DNA from: Hyphomicrobiales bacterium
Lineage (GTDB): Bacteria; Pseudomonadota; Alphaproteobacteria; Rhizobiales; Rhizobiaceae
Length of the DNA stretch: 64,000 nucleotides
Assembly: GCA_900470285.1 (NCBI GenBank)
Contig: UCAG01000004.1
Span: forward strand, 1-64,000
Reading direction: 5' to 3'
Shown: positions 34,239 through 42,608 of the stretch, in pieces
Layout: the number at the start of each line of letters is the position of its first letter
Numbering within the stretch: position 1 is the stretch's first letter
Program-made: the position numbers and the translations under genes
The notes under the pieces: model-generated
The model's database searches: none
What the model saw: the letters and a program-made list of their open reading frames with translations, nothing else
What the model was told of the DNA's origin: nothing

Positions 34239-34937
34239 ATGTCATCATTCATTCTTGATTATTTCAATTACCGCATCGTCGCGCAGTATCTCGACCGCTT
34301 TGCAGAAGGTCTGGGCAATACTCTGATTGCAACCGGTGTGAGTTTTGTGCTGTCTTTTGTGCTCGGCACGATCATGGCTGTTATCATGTTTACGCAGTGG
34401 AAAGTGCTTCGTAATCTGATACAGGCTTATGTCACATTCATCCGCTCGACCCCGCTGCTGGTGCAGATTTATCTGGTCTATTTCGGTCTGCCGGTTCTGC
34501 TGCCGTTTACTGCCAAATGGCCTGAAATGTGGCTTGGTATTGCCGCGCTGGTTATTAACTGCACGCCTTATATGTCCGAAATTATCCGTACCGGTATCGG
34601 CTCTGTGCCGCGCGGACAGGTTGAAGCCGCTAAGGCTGTTGGCATGAATTACGGGCAGCGGCTGATCCATATTGTGTTGCCTCAGGCTTTTGCCAATGTG
34701 ATCCCGCCTGTGCTCGGCCAGACGGCTGTTCTGATTAAAGATACATCGCTGCTGTCGCTGATTACGGTGTTTGAATTCACCAGTGCCGGTTTGTTGCTGA
34801 ACAGTGAGCGTGTACGTCCGAATGAGAGCTTCCTGACAATCGCTGCCGGATATCTCGCTATCTATTGTGTGATGCTGTTCCTTTCGCATCATGTGAAAAA
34901 GAAGCTGGCAGGTCCTGCCTGGGCTGCGAAAGGTTGA
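34239..34937 (+). CDS. Amino-acid ABC transporter permease 1 (HisMQ/GlnP type)
   Basis: A 232-residue inner-membrane subunit with about five hydrophobic segments and the conserved permease loop (RGQVEAAKAVGMNYGQRLIHIVLPQA, about residues 124-149). The segment YVTFIRSTPLLVQIYLVYFGLP is typical of the polar amino-acid family. It ends four bases before the second permease gene, with which it should form the membrane dimer of the importer. Confidence 0.9.
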   Translation: MSSFILDYFNYRIVAQYLDRFAEGLGNTLIATGVSFVLSFVLGTIMAVIMFTQWKVLRNLIQAYVTFIRSTPLLVQIYLVYFGLPVLLPFTAKWPEMWLGIAALVINCTPYMSEIIRTGIGSVPRGQVEAAKAVGMNYGQRLIHIVLPQAFANVIPPVLGQTAVLIKDTSLLSLITVFEFTSAGLLLNSERVRPNESFLTIAAGYLAIYCVMLFLSHHVKKKLAGPAWAAKG

Positions 34938-34941
34938 GGCT

Positions 34942-35628
34942 ATGTTTGAATATTATTGGAAACTTACAGTCTCAGTCATGCCGTTTCTCTGGCAGGGGTT
35001 CAAAGAGACTTTTACCGTTTCTCTGGTCGCAATTCTTGCGGGATCGCTGATTGGGACTGTGATCGGGATTATACGCAGCTATCGTATCCCAGTTTTGACA
35101 CAGCTCTTCGGCGGCTATGTGCATATTTTGCGCGGCACCCCCTTTCTGGTGCAGCTCTATGTGTTCTATTTCGTGTTGCCGAATACAGGGATTGAATGGC
35201 TGAGCTGGGATTCCAGCACAGCGGCCTTTGTGGCGTTGTCGCTCTATACCTCCTGCTATGTGGCTGAAATTGTGTGCAGTGCTATTGATGCGGTACCGCG
35301 GGGTCAATGGGAGGCTGCAACTGCAGTAGGCATGAGCCAGTTGCAAAAATTGTGGCATGTGATCTTGCCTCAGGCGCTGAAGCTGACCATCGCACCGATG
35401 AGCAGTGTCTATGTGATTATCATCAAAAGCACGGCCATTCTGTCGGTAATCGGGATTGCCGAACTGACCCGTCAGGGCGAAGTGTCAATGCTGCGTTTCC
35501 CGCGTGATGTGTTATTTATTTATGGTCTGATTGCGCTGGTCTATTTTGTCTATTGTTATCCGATCCTGAAATTCTCCAAATGGGCGGAGAACAAGATCAG
35601 CGGATCGCAGCGCCTGTCATTGGATTGA
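34942..35628 (+). CDS. Amino-acid ABC transporter permease 2 (HisMQ/GlnP type)
   Basis: A 228-residue permease subunit with HILRGTPFLVQLYVFYFVLPN and the ATPase-docking loop PRGQWEAATAVGMSQLQKLWHVILPQALK (about residues 117-145). It is the last gene of the lysA-dapF-ABC operon and is followed by a strong bidirectional terminator. Confidence 0.9.
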   Translation: MFEYYWKLTVSVMPFLWQGFKETFTVSLVAILAGSLIGTVIGIIRSYRIPVLTQLFGGYVHILRGTPFLVQLYVFYFVLPNTGIEWLSWDSSTAAFVALSLYTSCYVAEIVCSAIDAVPRGQWEAATAVGMSQLQKLWHVILPQALKLTIAPMSSVYVIIIKSTAILSVIGIAELTRQGEVSMLRFPRDVLFIYGLIALVYFVYCYPILKFSKWAENKISGSQRLSLD

Positions 35629-35647
35629 GACTTATTGCATGAAGAGT

Positions 35648-35680
35648 AAAAGCGCAGCATCGGAGGATGCTGCGCTTTTT
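35648..35680. terminator. Bidirectional terminator
   Basis: A 14-bp perfect stem AAAAGCGCAGCATC with GGAG loop and T-run separates the convergent permease and YjhX-like genes. Confidence 0.92.
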
Positions 35681-35682
35681 AC

Positions 35683-35937
35683 CTATGCATTACGGGCGAT
35701 TTGCAGGCTCGCAATGCCGTGTTTGGAGATGCGGTAGGCGCTGCCGTTAAAAGAGGCAATCAGTTTTTTGGCGCGCAGTTTTTTGAAGGTCTGCAGGTCT
35801 GTACCGTCGAGAAACCAGCCCTCGCGGGAGATGAAATCGACATCAATAATTTTGCCATTGTCGTCTTTTTCCGGTTCGATACGGCCGCCTTTGGCCAGCA
35901 TATCGAGAATACGGCGTTCAAAACGTGAAATGTTCAT
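35683..35937 (-). CDS. yjhX: YjhX/TopAI-family toxin (UPF0386)
   Basis: An 84-residue protein matching the E. coli YjhX pattern closely from memory: MN-SR-E-R-L--LAKGGRI near the start, SREG (36-40 region), FKKL-AKKLI and YRI--HG. YjhX, also called TopAI, inhibits DNA topoisomerase I and is neutralised in E. coli by the GNAT protein YjhQ. No YjhQ-like gene lies beside it, so it is an orphan here or has a non-toxic role. Its ATG overlaps the stop of a possible 26-codon frame (ATGA). Confidence 0.85.
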   Translation of the reverse strand: MNISRFERRILDMLAKGGRIEPEKDDNGKIIDVDFISREGWFLDGTDLQTFKKLRAKKLIASFNGSAYRISKHGIASLQIARNA

Positions 35938-36014
35938 GGCTGTCTCCGTTGTTTGAAACGGATGAACAGTGCACAGAAGCCGCCAACGCGTGGCAGCACG
36001 ATCTGAAGCATCAT
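35934..36014 (-). CDS. Possible 26-residue upstream peptide coupled to yjhX
   Basis: A short frame starting MMLQIVLPRVGG ends in a TGA that overlaps the yjhX ATG. An AGGA lies nine bases before its start. The peptide is hydrophobic then very basic (RFKQRRQP). It could be a leader for translational coupling. Coding status is doubtful. Confidence 0.25.
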   Translation of the reverse strand: MMLQIVLPRVGGFCALFIRFKQRRQP

Positions 36015-36309
36015 GGGAATTGTCCTGATAAGGAGAGAAATCTGGCGCAAGCCGTTGTAAGCCCGTGTTTTACAGGCGGCTCTGCATAAGCAGAGGATCA
36101 ACGATGAAGGATGCTGCGCATAAATCTCCTTAAGACGACTGCCCGAAATATAATGCGAAAATGTAATAAAAACAAGTATGACTATGATGTGCAGGCAAGG
36201 TGATTGTTGATCGCAAAAATGCATGAAGCCAGATGATAATAGCGCTTGTTTTCGCTTCGCAGGACGTATTCATTCAGGTGCAGAAATTTCATTATAAAAG
36301 CACGGCACA
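35938..36309. other. Gene-poor region between yjhX-like and puuD-like genes
   Basis: Apart from the doubtful 26-codon frame at its left end, I see no gene, repeat or clear operator in this AT-rich 372-base stretch. It must hold the promoters of two divergent genes. Confidence 0.5.
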
Positions 36310-37068
36310 ATGACACAGAAAACAGTATTCCGTCCAATCATCGGCGTCACACTCGACAGTGAGGAGGGCGGTGGTTTTTCGGATTCTCCCTGGTATGCAA
36401 TCCGCCAGAATTATTTGTCCTGCCTTGAAGAGGCGGGTGCTGCGCCGGTTGCCTTGCCGCATCTCGCAGAACTGGCTGAAACCTATCTGAATATGATTGA
36501 CGGGCTGGTTGTAACCGGTGGTGCTTTTGATGTGCCGCCTGCGATGTTCGGCGAAGAAGCGCGTACGGACACAATCCGTCTGAAACCGGCACGTACCAAG
36601 TTTGAAGCGGCGGTTCTTCGTGGTGCACTGGAGCGCGATATGCCGGTGCTGGGGATTTGCGGCGGCCATCAACTGCTGGCTGTTATTGCCGGCGGTACGC
36701 TCGTGCAGCATATTCCGGATGAAGTATCAGGCGCGCTTGAACATTCTGTTTCGAAAGATACTGAAAATGCCGGTGGTAAGGAACGTGCAGGGCACAGTAT
36801 CGCAATTGAAGAAGACAGCCTGCTGGCGAGACTGGTTGGCACAACCGGTCAGCATGTCAACAGTTCGCATCATCAGTCTGTACGTACTGTAAAAGCGCCG
36901 ATGCGTGTGACGGCTACGGCTGAAGACGGTATTATTGAAGCGATTGAGCACACGGAAAAGAGTTTTGCCATTGGTGTGCAATGGCATCCGGAATATAAAC
37001 AGATGGAAGGTGATGTGCATCTGCTCGCAGCATTTTGTGCTGCCGCTGAAGCCTATCATAATCGCTGA
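36310..37068 (+). CDS. Class I glutamine amidotransferase-like hydrolase (PuuD family)
   Basis: A 252-residue cytosolic enzyme of the gamma-glutamyl-GABA hydrolase group. The nucleophile is Cys117 in GICGGHQLL, and the His-Glu pair is in GVQWHPEY near residue 220. PuuD releases GABA from gamma-glutamyl-GABA in putrescine breakdown; other members act on other gamma-glutamyl amides. No other puu genes are near, so the substrate is not fixed. It is convergent with the GntR gene, with an 11-base gap and no obvious terminator. Confidence 0.85.
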   Translation: MTQKTVFRPIIGVTLDSEEGGGFSDSPWYAIRQNYLSCLEEAGAAPVALPHLAELAETYLNMIDGLVVTGGAFDVPPAMFGEEARTDTIRLKPARTKFEAAVLRGALERDMPVLGICGGHQLLAVIAGGTLVQHIPDEVSGALEHSVSKDTENAGGKERAGHSIAIEEDSLLARLVGTTGQHVNSSHHQSVRTVKAPMRVTATAEDGIIEAIEHTEKSFAIGVQWHPEYKQMEGDVHLLAAFCAAAEAYHNR

Positions 37069-37079
37069 GCGGTTTTCGT

Positions 37080-37814
37080 TTACTTGTCTTTCATACCAAG
37101 ATCGCGGGCGGCAAGATCCAGCATTTTATTGGAACTGTTGCGCGCCCGTTCTTTATCGCGCAACCGGATGGCTTCAATCAGTTCCAGATGTTCGGAAATG
37201 GCCTCATCGCGGCTCGCAACCGCATCATTGGATGTGTAAAGCGTATAGCGCAATGCGGCTTCAATAATGCCGCAAAGCTGGCGAAAGACCTGATTATGGC
37301 TTGCCCGCAACAGAGCGATGTGGAAGTCAACATCGCCTTGCGTGAAGGCTTCAATATCGCTGCCGGCTTCATTCATCCGGTTCCATGCTATTTCCAGCGC
37401 TGCAATATCCATGGCGGATGCGCGTTGTGTTGCCAGTTCGGCAGCGACCGGTTCAATCGCGCGGCGGGCTTCCAGCACACAGAGCAATAAATCCAGATCG
37501 ACGATGCGCGGCCCCAGCCAGTCCAGCACCTGCTGATCCAGCAGATTCCATTCATCCTGCTCACAAACGACTGTGCCGATACGTGGCTTGCCACGCACCA
37601 GTCCTTTGGACTCCAGCGTTTTGATCGTTTCGCGGATGACTGTGCGGCTGACGCCATATTCCTCGCACAGATCATTTTCGCGGGGCAGCATTGAGCCCGG
37701 CTTGAAGCGACTGTTGAGAATGTCAGCGGCGAGCGTCGCAGTGATGCTTTTTTGTACCCTTGGGCGCGTCGGGCGGGAAGAGGCATGCAGGCTCTGCTCA
37801 GACATTTCAGTCAC
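37080..37814 (-). CDS. GntR/FadR-family transcriptional regulator
   Basis: A 244-residue regulator with an N-terminal winged helix-turn-helix (MLPRENDLCEEYGVSRTVIRETIKTLESKGLV, about 42-73) and a C-terminal FCD ligand domain (around 95-225). E. coli DgoR, the galactonate repressor, belongs to the same subfamily. It is divergent from the sugar-oxidation operon starting at 38080, and a perfect inverted repeat lies in the shared gap, so it most likely represses that operon until an aldonate intermediate binds. Confidence 0.9.
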   Translation of the reverse strand: MTEMSEQSLHASSRPTRPRVQKSITATLAADILNSRFKPGSMLPRENDLCEEYGVSRTVIRETIKTLESKGLVRGKPRIGTVVCEQDEWNLLDQQVLDWLGPRIVDLDLLLCVLEARRAIEPVAAELATQRASAMDIAALEIAWNRMNEAGSDIEAFTQGDVDFHIALLRASHNQVFRQLCGIIEAALRYTLYTSNDAVASRDEAISEHLELIEAIRLRDKERARNSSNKMLDLAARDLGMKDK

Positions 37815-37952
37815 GGCTTTTCTTTCGTTGTAATCCGGCCATGCGGTTGTTCAGTTTCCGGCTTTAATGCAGACTCTGATCATAGTCATAGGGTTTGACA
37901 GACGGGAACCGCAAGGCACTCAGTTGTTTAATTATGTATAATGAACAATTTT

Positions 37953-37991
37953 AAATCATCATACAAGAATTATTGACTGGTATGATGATTT
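37953..37991 (+). promoter_or_regulatory. Probable GntR operator overlapping a promoter
   Basis: Perfect 12-bp arms AAATCATCATAC and GTATGATGATTT flank 15 bases. A TTGACT -35-like element (37973-37978) lies in the spacer, and a weak TAGCGT follows 17 bases later, so a bound repressor would block it. Confidence 0.65.
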
Positions 37992-38079
37992 GTTTTAGCG
38001 TGATCGGCGATGGAGGACATCTGCGTCATGGCAAGACTGTGGGAGCTTGAGATGACGTGCAATCTTTGGGAGGAAAGAT

Positions 38080-39081
38080 ATGCGCTTTTTTAAAACGGCT
38101 GCTTTAGCCGGAATGATGGCCGGTGTGGTTTTCACGGCTGTTGCAGGATCATCTGCGGCCTATGCGGCGGATGTGAAAATCGGCTTTGTTGTAAAGCAGC
38201 CGGAAGAACCATGGTTTCAGGATGAGTGGAAATTTGCCGATGTAGCGGCAAAGGAAAAAGGTTTCACTCTGGTCAAAATCGGTGCGGAAGACGGTGAGAA
38301 GGTGCAGTCTGCGCTGGATAATCTGGCTGCGCAGGGCGCTACCGGTGTGATTATCTGTACGCCGGATGTGAAACTCGGACCGGGTATTGTTGCCAAGGCC
38401 GAGGCGAATGGCCTTAAGCTGATGACTGTCGATGACCGTCTTGTCGGTGCGGATGGTAAACCGCTGGAAGATGTGGTGCATATGGGGATTTCCGCCACCA
38501 AAATCGGTGAGGAAGTTGGTCGTGCCATCAGCGAAGAAGTTAAAAAGCGTGGCTGGGACTGGAAGAATGTCGGTGCAATCCGTGTTTCCTATGATCAGTT
38601 GCCGACTGCCGTTGACCGTGTCGAAGGCGCGCTTTCGGTCCTGAAAGAAAACGGATTGCCGGAAGCCAATATTTTTGCGGCGCCACAGGCAAAAACCGAT
38701 ACTGAAGCTGCTCTGAATGCATCCACTGTTGTTCTCAACAAGAATGCGGATATCAAATATTGGGTTGCCGTTGGCCTCAATGATGAGTCCGTGCTTGGTG
38801 CGGTACGCGCAACGGAAAGCGTTGGTATTCCTTCGACAAATGTTGTGGCGGTTGGTATTGGCGGCGCAGATTCTGCAATCAATGAGTTCAAAAAACCAAG
38901 CCCGACCGGTTTCTACGGCACAGTCATCATTTCGCCGAAGCGTCATGGTTACGAGACAGCGATGAATATGTATGCATGGCTGGCTGATGGAAAAGAGCCT
39001 GAAAAGCTCATTCTGACATCCGGTCAGCTAGCCTTGCGCGATAATTACGCGGAAGTCCGCAAGGAACTCGGCATCGAGTAA
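38080..39081 (+). CDS. Sugar ABC transporter periplasmic binding protein (AraF-like)
   Basis: A 333-residue family 1-type sugar-binding protein with a signal peptide (MRFFKTAALAGMMAGVVFTAVAGSSAAYA). The mature start (DVKIGFVVKQPEEPWFQDEWKFA) and the segments GEDGEK-like GAEDGEKVQSALDNLAAQGA and MTVDDRLV resemble AraF, which binds L-arabinose and also D-galactose. It is the first gene of the operon. The downstream D-galactonate-type enzymes suggest galactose, fucose or arabinose as ligand. A hairpin lies between it and the ATPase gene. Confidence 0.88.
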   Translation: MRFFKTAALAGMMAGVVFTAVAGSSAAYAADVKIGFVVKQPEEPWFQDEWKFADVAAKEKGFTLVKIGAEDGEKVQSALDNLAAQGATGVIICTPDVKLGPGIVAKAEANGLKLMTVDDRLVGADGKPLEDVVHMGISATKIGEEVGRAISEEVKKRGWDWKNVGAIRVSYDQLPTAVDRVEGALSVLKENGLPEANIFAAPQAKTDTEAALNASTVVLNKNADIKYWVAVGLNDESVLGAVRATESVGIPSTNVVAVGIGGADSAINEFKKPSPTGFYGTVIISPKRHGYETAMNMYAWLADGKEPEKLILTSGQLALRDNYAEVRKELGIE

Positions 39082-39089
39082 TCCTGCAC

Positions 39090-39118
39090 GGAGCCGGAGC
39101 ATTTAGTATTCCGGCTCC
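39090..39118 (+). terminator. Intercistronic hairpin after the binding-protein gene
   Basis: GGAGCCGGA/TCCGGCTCC is a perfect 9-bp stem nine bases after the binding-protein stop. No T-run follows, so partial termination or 3'-end protection is more likely than full termination. Confidence 0.5.
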
Positions 39119-39175
39119 CATTTCTCAGAAATTATTCTTCAAGTGGTGCAACCACTGCTGAGAGACAGGTGCGGC

Positions 39176-40711
39176 ATGGCTGACTTTCTGACGTTTAAAA
39201 ATATTTCAAAGTTCTATCCCGGTGTTAAGGCGCTGACAGATGTGTCTTTCGGTGTTGCTCAAGGGGCTGTTCACGGGCTGATGGGAGAAAACGGTGCGGG
39301 TAAATCCACGCTCATCCGTGTTCTTTCCGGCGATCAGCAGGCGAATAGCGGTGAGATCATTATTGACGGTGTGGTGCAGAAATATGCATCCGTGCGCGAT
39401 GCTTTTCATGCCGGTGTGATCGTTATCCATCAGGAACTGCAACTGGTGCCGGAACTGAGTGTTGCGGAAAATCTGTGGCTCGGGCGCTTTCCTGCCAAAG
39501 CCGGCATTATCAGTTTTAAAGCGCTGGTAAGTGCTGTCGGCGAAAAATTGCAGATGATCGGCATTGATATCGACCCTGCCACCAAGGTTGCACAGCTTTC
39601 AATCGGTGAGCGGCAGATGGTTGAAATCGCCAAAGCCGTGATGCTCGATGCGCGTATTATTGCGCTTGATGAACCGACGTCATCCCTGTCATCACGGGAG
39701 AGCGAAATCCTGTTTCGCCTGATCGGCCGTCTGAAGGCTGAGGGCAAGATCATTCTTTATATCTCGCATCGTCTGGATGAGATATTCCAGCTTTGCGATA
39801 GTCTGACTGTGCTGCGTGACGGCAAACTGGCCGCCCATCATCCGAGTCTTGAGAATGTCACCCGCGACCAGATTATCTCTGAAATGGTGGGGCGGGAGAT
39901 CAATAATATCTGGGGCTGGCGCGGTCGCGATATTCGCCAGAATATATTGCTGAAAGTTGAAAATCTCAGCGGCAGTAAATTACCGGAGCCTGTGAATTTT
40001 GAGGTACGTGCCGGTGAAATCTTAGGATTTTTCGGTTTGATCGGTGCCGGACGTTCCGAGATGAGCCGCCTGATTTATGGTGCCGATCACCGGCGTACCG
40101 GCAGGGTGGACGTTGAAGGTGTTACCGTTACTGCGGATGATCCGCGCAGTTCCATTCGTGCAGGTATCGTCCTTTGCCCCGAAGACCGTAAATTTGACGG
40201 TATTGTTCAGGGGCGTTCGATTGAAGAAAATATCGCTATTTCTGCCCGCAGACATTTTTCCCCGTTTGGCTTGATCCGCCCGAAAAAAGAGGCGGAACTG
40301 GCTGAAACCTATATCGGAAAATTACGGGTGCGTACGCCGTCGCGCAAACAGAATATCGTCAATCTCTCCGGCGGCAACCAGCAGAAGGTTATTCTCGGCC
40401 GTTGGCTGGCCGAGCAGAATATCAAGGTGCTGATTATTGACGAGCCTACGCGCGGTATTGATGTGGGCGCCAAGGCAGAGATTTATGAAATTCTCTATCA
40501 GCTTGCTGAAAGCGGCATGGCGATTGTGGTGATCTCCAGCGAATTGCCCGAAGTCATGGGCATCTCAGACCGGATTATGGTGATGTGCGAAGGGCGGATT
40601 GCCGTCGGATTTGATCGTGCTGATTTTAATGACCGCGCCATTCTCACGGCGGCACTACCGGATAAGACCGTCGCTGAAACGGCAGCCGGATCATTACAAA
40701 AGGTATCCTGA
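39176..40711 (+). CDS. Sugar ABC transporter ATPase, duplicated (AraG-like)
   Basis: A 511-residue protein with two ATPase domains. The first has Walker A GENGAGKST and signature LSIGERQMVEIAKAV; the second has a degenerate Walker A (GLIGAGRSE) and signature LSGGNQQKV with LIIDEPTRGIDVG, the usual AraG/MglA/RbsA arrangement. It energises uptake by the next gene's permease. The start at 39176 gives MADFLTFKNISKFYPG; the longer reading from 39143 lacks family support. Confidence 0.9.
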   Translation: MADFLTFKNISKFYPGVKALTDVSFGVAQGAVHGLMGENGAGKSTLIRVLSGDQQANSGEIIIDGVVQKYASVRDAFHAGVIVIHQELQLVPELSVAENLWLGRFPAKAGIISFKALVSAVGEKLQMIGIDIDPATKVAQLSIGERQMVEIAKAVMLDARIIALDEPTSSLSSRESEILFRLIGRLKAEGKIILYISHRLDEIFQLCDSLTVLRDGKLAAHHPSLENVTRDQIISEMVGREINNIWGWRGRDIRQNILLKVENLSGSKLPEPVNFEVRAGEILGFFGLIGAGRSEMSRLIYGADHRRTGRVDVEGVTVTADDPRSSIRAGIVLCPEDRKFDGIVQGRSIEENIAISARRHFSPFGLIRPKKEAELAETYIGKLRVRTPSRKQNIVNLSGGNQQKVILGRWLAEQNIKVLIIDEPTRGIDVGAKAEIYEILYQLAESGMAIVVISSELPEVMGISDRIMVMCEGRIAVGFDRADFNDRAILTAALPDKTVAETAAGSLQKVS

Positions 40712-40714
40712 ACG

Positions 40715-41665
40715 ATGGTTTCAATTAAAAAAATTCTGCTTGGTGAACAAGGGCTTGTGGTGATTTTTCTGCTGGCCTTTGCAGTGGTGGCGCTGACAGT
40801 CCCGAATTTTCTGACTGAACGGAATATGCTCGGGCTTCTGCAATCGGTGGTAACCATCGGCATTGTTGCCTGCACGATGATGTTCTGTCTTGCATCGCGT
40901 GATTTCGATCTTTCCGTCGGTTCCACTGTCGCCTTTACCGGCATGATTGCGGTGATGGCGTCCAATGCTACCGGTTCCATTTTTCTGGGATTGCTGGCCG
41001 CTTTGGCAGGCGGTTTTATCGTTGGGCTGTTCAATGGTGTTGTGATTGCGAAATTTCGTATCAATGCCCTGATTACCACGCTGGCAACAATGCAGATTGT
41101 GCGCGGATTGGCGCTGATCTCCAGTGATGGCCGCGCGGTTGGTATTAATGATCCGTCTTTCTATCAGTTGGCACTGTCAAAGTTCTTGAGCATTCCGACG
41201 CCGATCTGGGTGATGGGACTGCTGTTTGTCATTTTCGGATTTGTGCTCAACCGTACGGTGTTTGGTAAGAACACGCTGGCAATCGGCGGTAATCCTGAAG
41301 CATCGCGCCTAGCCGGTGTGAATGTGGATTCCATGCGTATCTGGATTTTTGCCTTGCAGGGGCTGGTCTGCGGTATTGCCGGTATTTTGCTGGCATCGCG
41401 TATCACATCCGGTCAGCCGAATGCGGCAACAGGACTTGAATTATCTGTCATCTCGGCTTGTGTTCTTGGTGGTGTTTCTCTGGCTGGCGGTCGTGCTGCA
41501 ATGCTGGGCGTGATTGTTGGCGTGCTGATTATGGGGATTGCCGAAAATGTCATGAACCTGCTGAATATTCAGGCATTTTACCAATATGTTGTGCGCGGCT
41601 GCATTCTTCTCATTGCTGTGCTTTTGGATAATCTGCGCTCAAACATGATCGGGTTCAGAGGGTAA
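40715..41665 (+). CDS. Sugar ABC transporter permease (AraH-like)
   Basis: A 316-residue inner-membrane permease with eight to ten hydrophobic segments, of the ribose/arabinose/galactose branch (ASRDFDLSVGSTVAFTGMI, GLFNGVVIAKFRINALITTLATM, and GGVSLAGGRAAMLGVIVGVLIMG). It follows the ATPase gene by three bases. With the AraF-like and AraG-like proteins it makes a complete importer. Confidence 0.9.
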   Translation: MVSIKKILLGEQGLVVIFLLAFAVVALTVPNFLTERNMLGLLQSVVTIGIVACTMMFCLASRDFDLSVGSTVAFTGMIAVMASNATGSIFLGLLAALAGGFIVGLFNGVVIAKFRINALITTLATMQIVRGLALISSDGRAVGINDPSFYQLALSKFLSIPTPIWVMGLLFVIFGFVLNRTVFGKNTLAIGGNPEASRLAGVNVDSMRIWIFALQGLVCGIAGILLASRITSGQPNAATGLELSVISACVLGGVSLAGGRAAMLGVIVGVLIMGIAENVMNLLNIQAFYQYVVRGCILLIAVLLDNLRSNMIGFRG

Positions 41666-41671
41666 ACACTG

Positions 41672-42592
41672 ATGAATGACGCTGTTTACGCATTAGTTGA
41701 TTGGGGAACGAGCAGTTTTCGCCTCTGGACTACAGATGCACAGGGGCATGTACTGGGTGAAAGCCGCAGTGATGAAGGTATGATGCATTGTGCCTCAACG
41801 GGTTTTGCACCGGTGCTGGAAAAGCATTTGCACAAGCTGGAAGCAGGACCGGGTTTGCCGGTTATAATCTGCGGTATGGCCGGTGCACGGCAAGGCTGGG
41901 CGGAGGCACCTTATATCAGCCTGCCTGCTACGCTTGATGGTTTGGCAGATTATGCGCTCAAGTTAGAAAATCAGACACGGGATATCCGCATTTTGCCCGG
42001 ACTTGCGCAGCGTGATGCATCCGCAGCCAATGTGATGCGCGGCGAGGAAACCCAGCTTGCGGGTATTGCCACATCGATGCCTGATGGTCTGATCTGTATG
42101 CCTGGCACGCATAGTAAGTGGACGAGACTGGAAAACGGTGTTGTGACGCAGTTCGCGACTTTCATGACCGGTGAGCTCTTTGCGGTACTGTCTCAACATT
42201 CCATTCTCAGACATGCGATGGATACGGATGCGGCTTTTGATGAAAACACACCTGCTTTTCTCCGTGCTGTTGAAAAGACATGCGCGGAACCGGCACGGAT
42301 GGCCGAGGATGTTTTTGGTATCCGTGCAGCACAATTGCTTGGTTTTGAAGAGCAGTCTGAGGGAGCCGCTCATCTTTCCGGTCTGCTGATCGGCGCAGAG
42401 GCCGGCAGGGCAAAACAGCTTTATGGCGCGGGTACAATCGGGCTGGTGGCTTCGGGAAAACTCGGCCGGTTGTATCAGGTCGCTCTGGAGAAAAACGGTT
42501 TCAGCATCACTCTGCTGGATGGCGAAACTGCAGTCCGGCAGGGATTATTTGTGGCGGCAGCCAGAGTGTGGCCGGTAACACATCATGCGTGA
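41672..42592 (+). CDS. dgoK: 2-Dehydro-3-deoxygalactonokinase
   Basis: A 306-residue kinase of the DgoK family, beginning ALVDWGTSSFRLW (ATP-binding phosphate loop) and containing MCIPGTHSKW-like CMPGTHSKW and FMTGELF. It phosphorylates 2-keto-3-deoxygalactonate at C6. It precedes the aldolase gene by 16 bases and follows the permease gene by six, inside the oxidative sugar operon, so the pathway step is well supported. Confidence 0.92.
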   Translation: MNDAVYALVDWGTSSFRLWTTDAQGHVLGESRSDEGMMHCASTGFAPVLEKHLHKLEAGPGLPVIICGMAGARQGWAEAPYISLPATLDGLADYALKLENQTRDIRILPGLAQRDASAANVMRGEETQLAGIATSMPDGLICMPGTHSKWTRLENGVVTQFATFMTGELFAVLSQHSILRHAMDTDAAFDENTPAFLRAVEKTCAEPARMAEDVFGIRAAQLLGFEEQSEGAAHLSGLLIGAEAGRAKQLYGAGTIGLVASGKLGRLYQVALEKNGFSITLLDGETAVRQGLFVAAARVWPVTHHA

Positions 42593-42608
42593 TGGAGAGG
42601 GAAGCACA

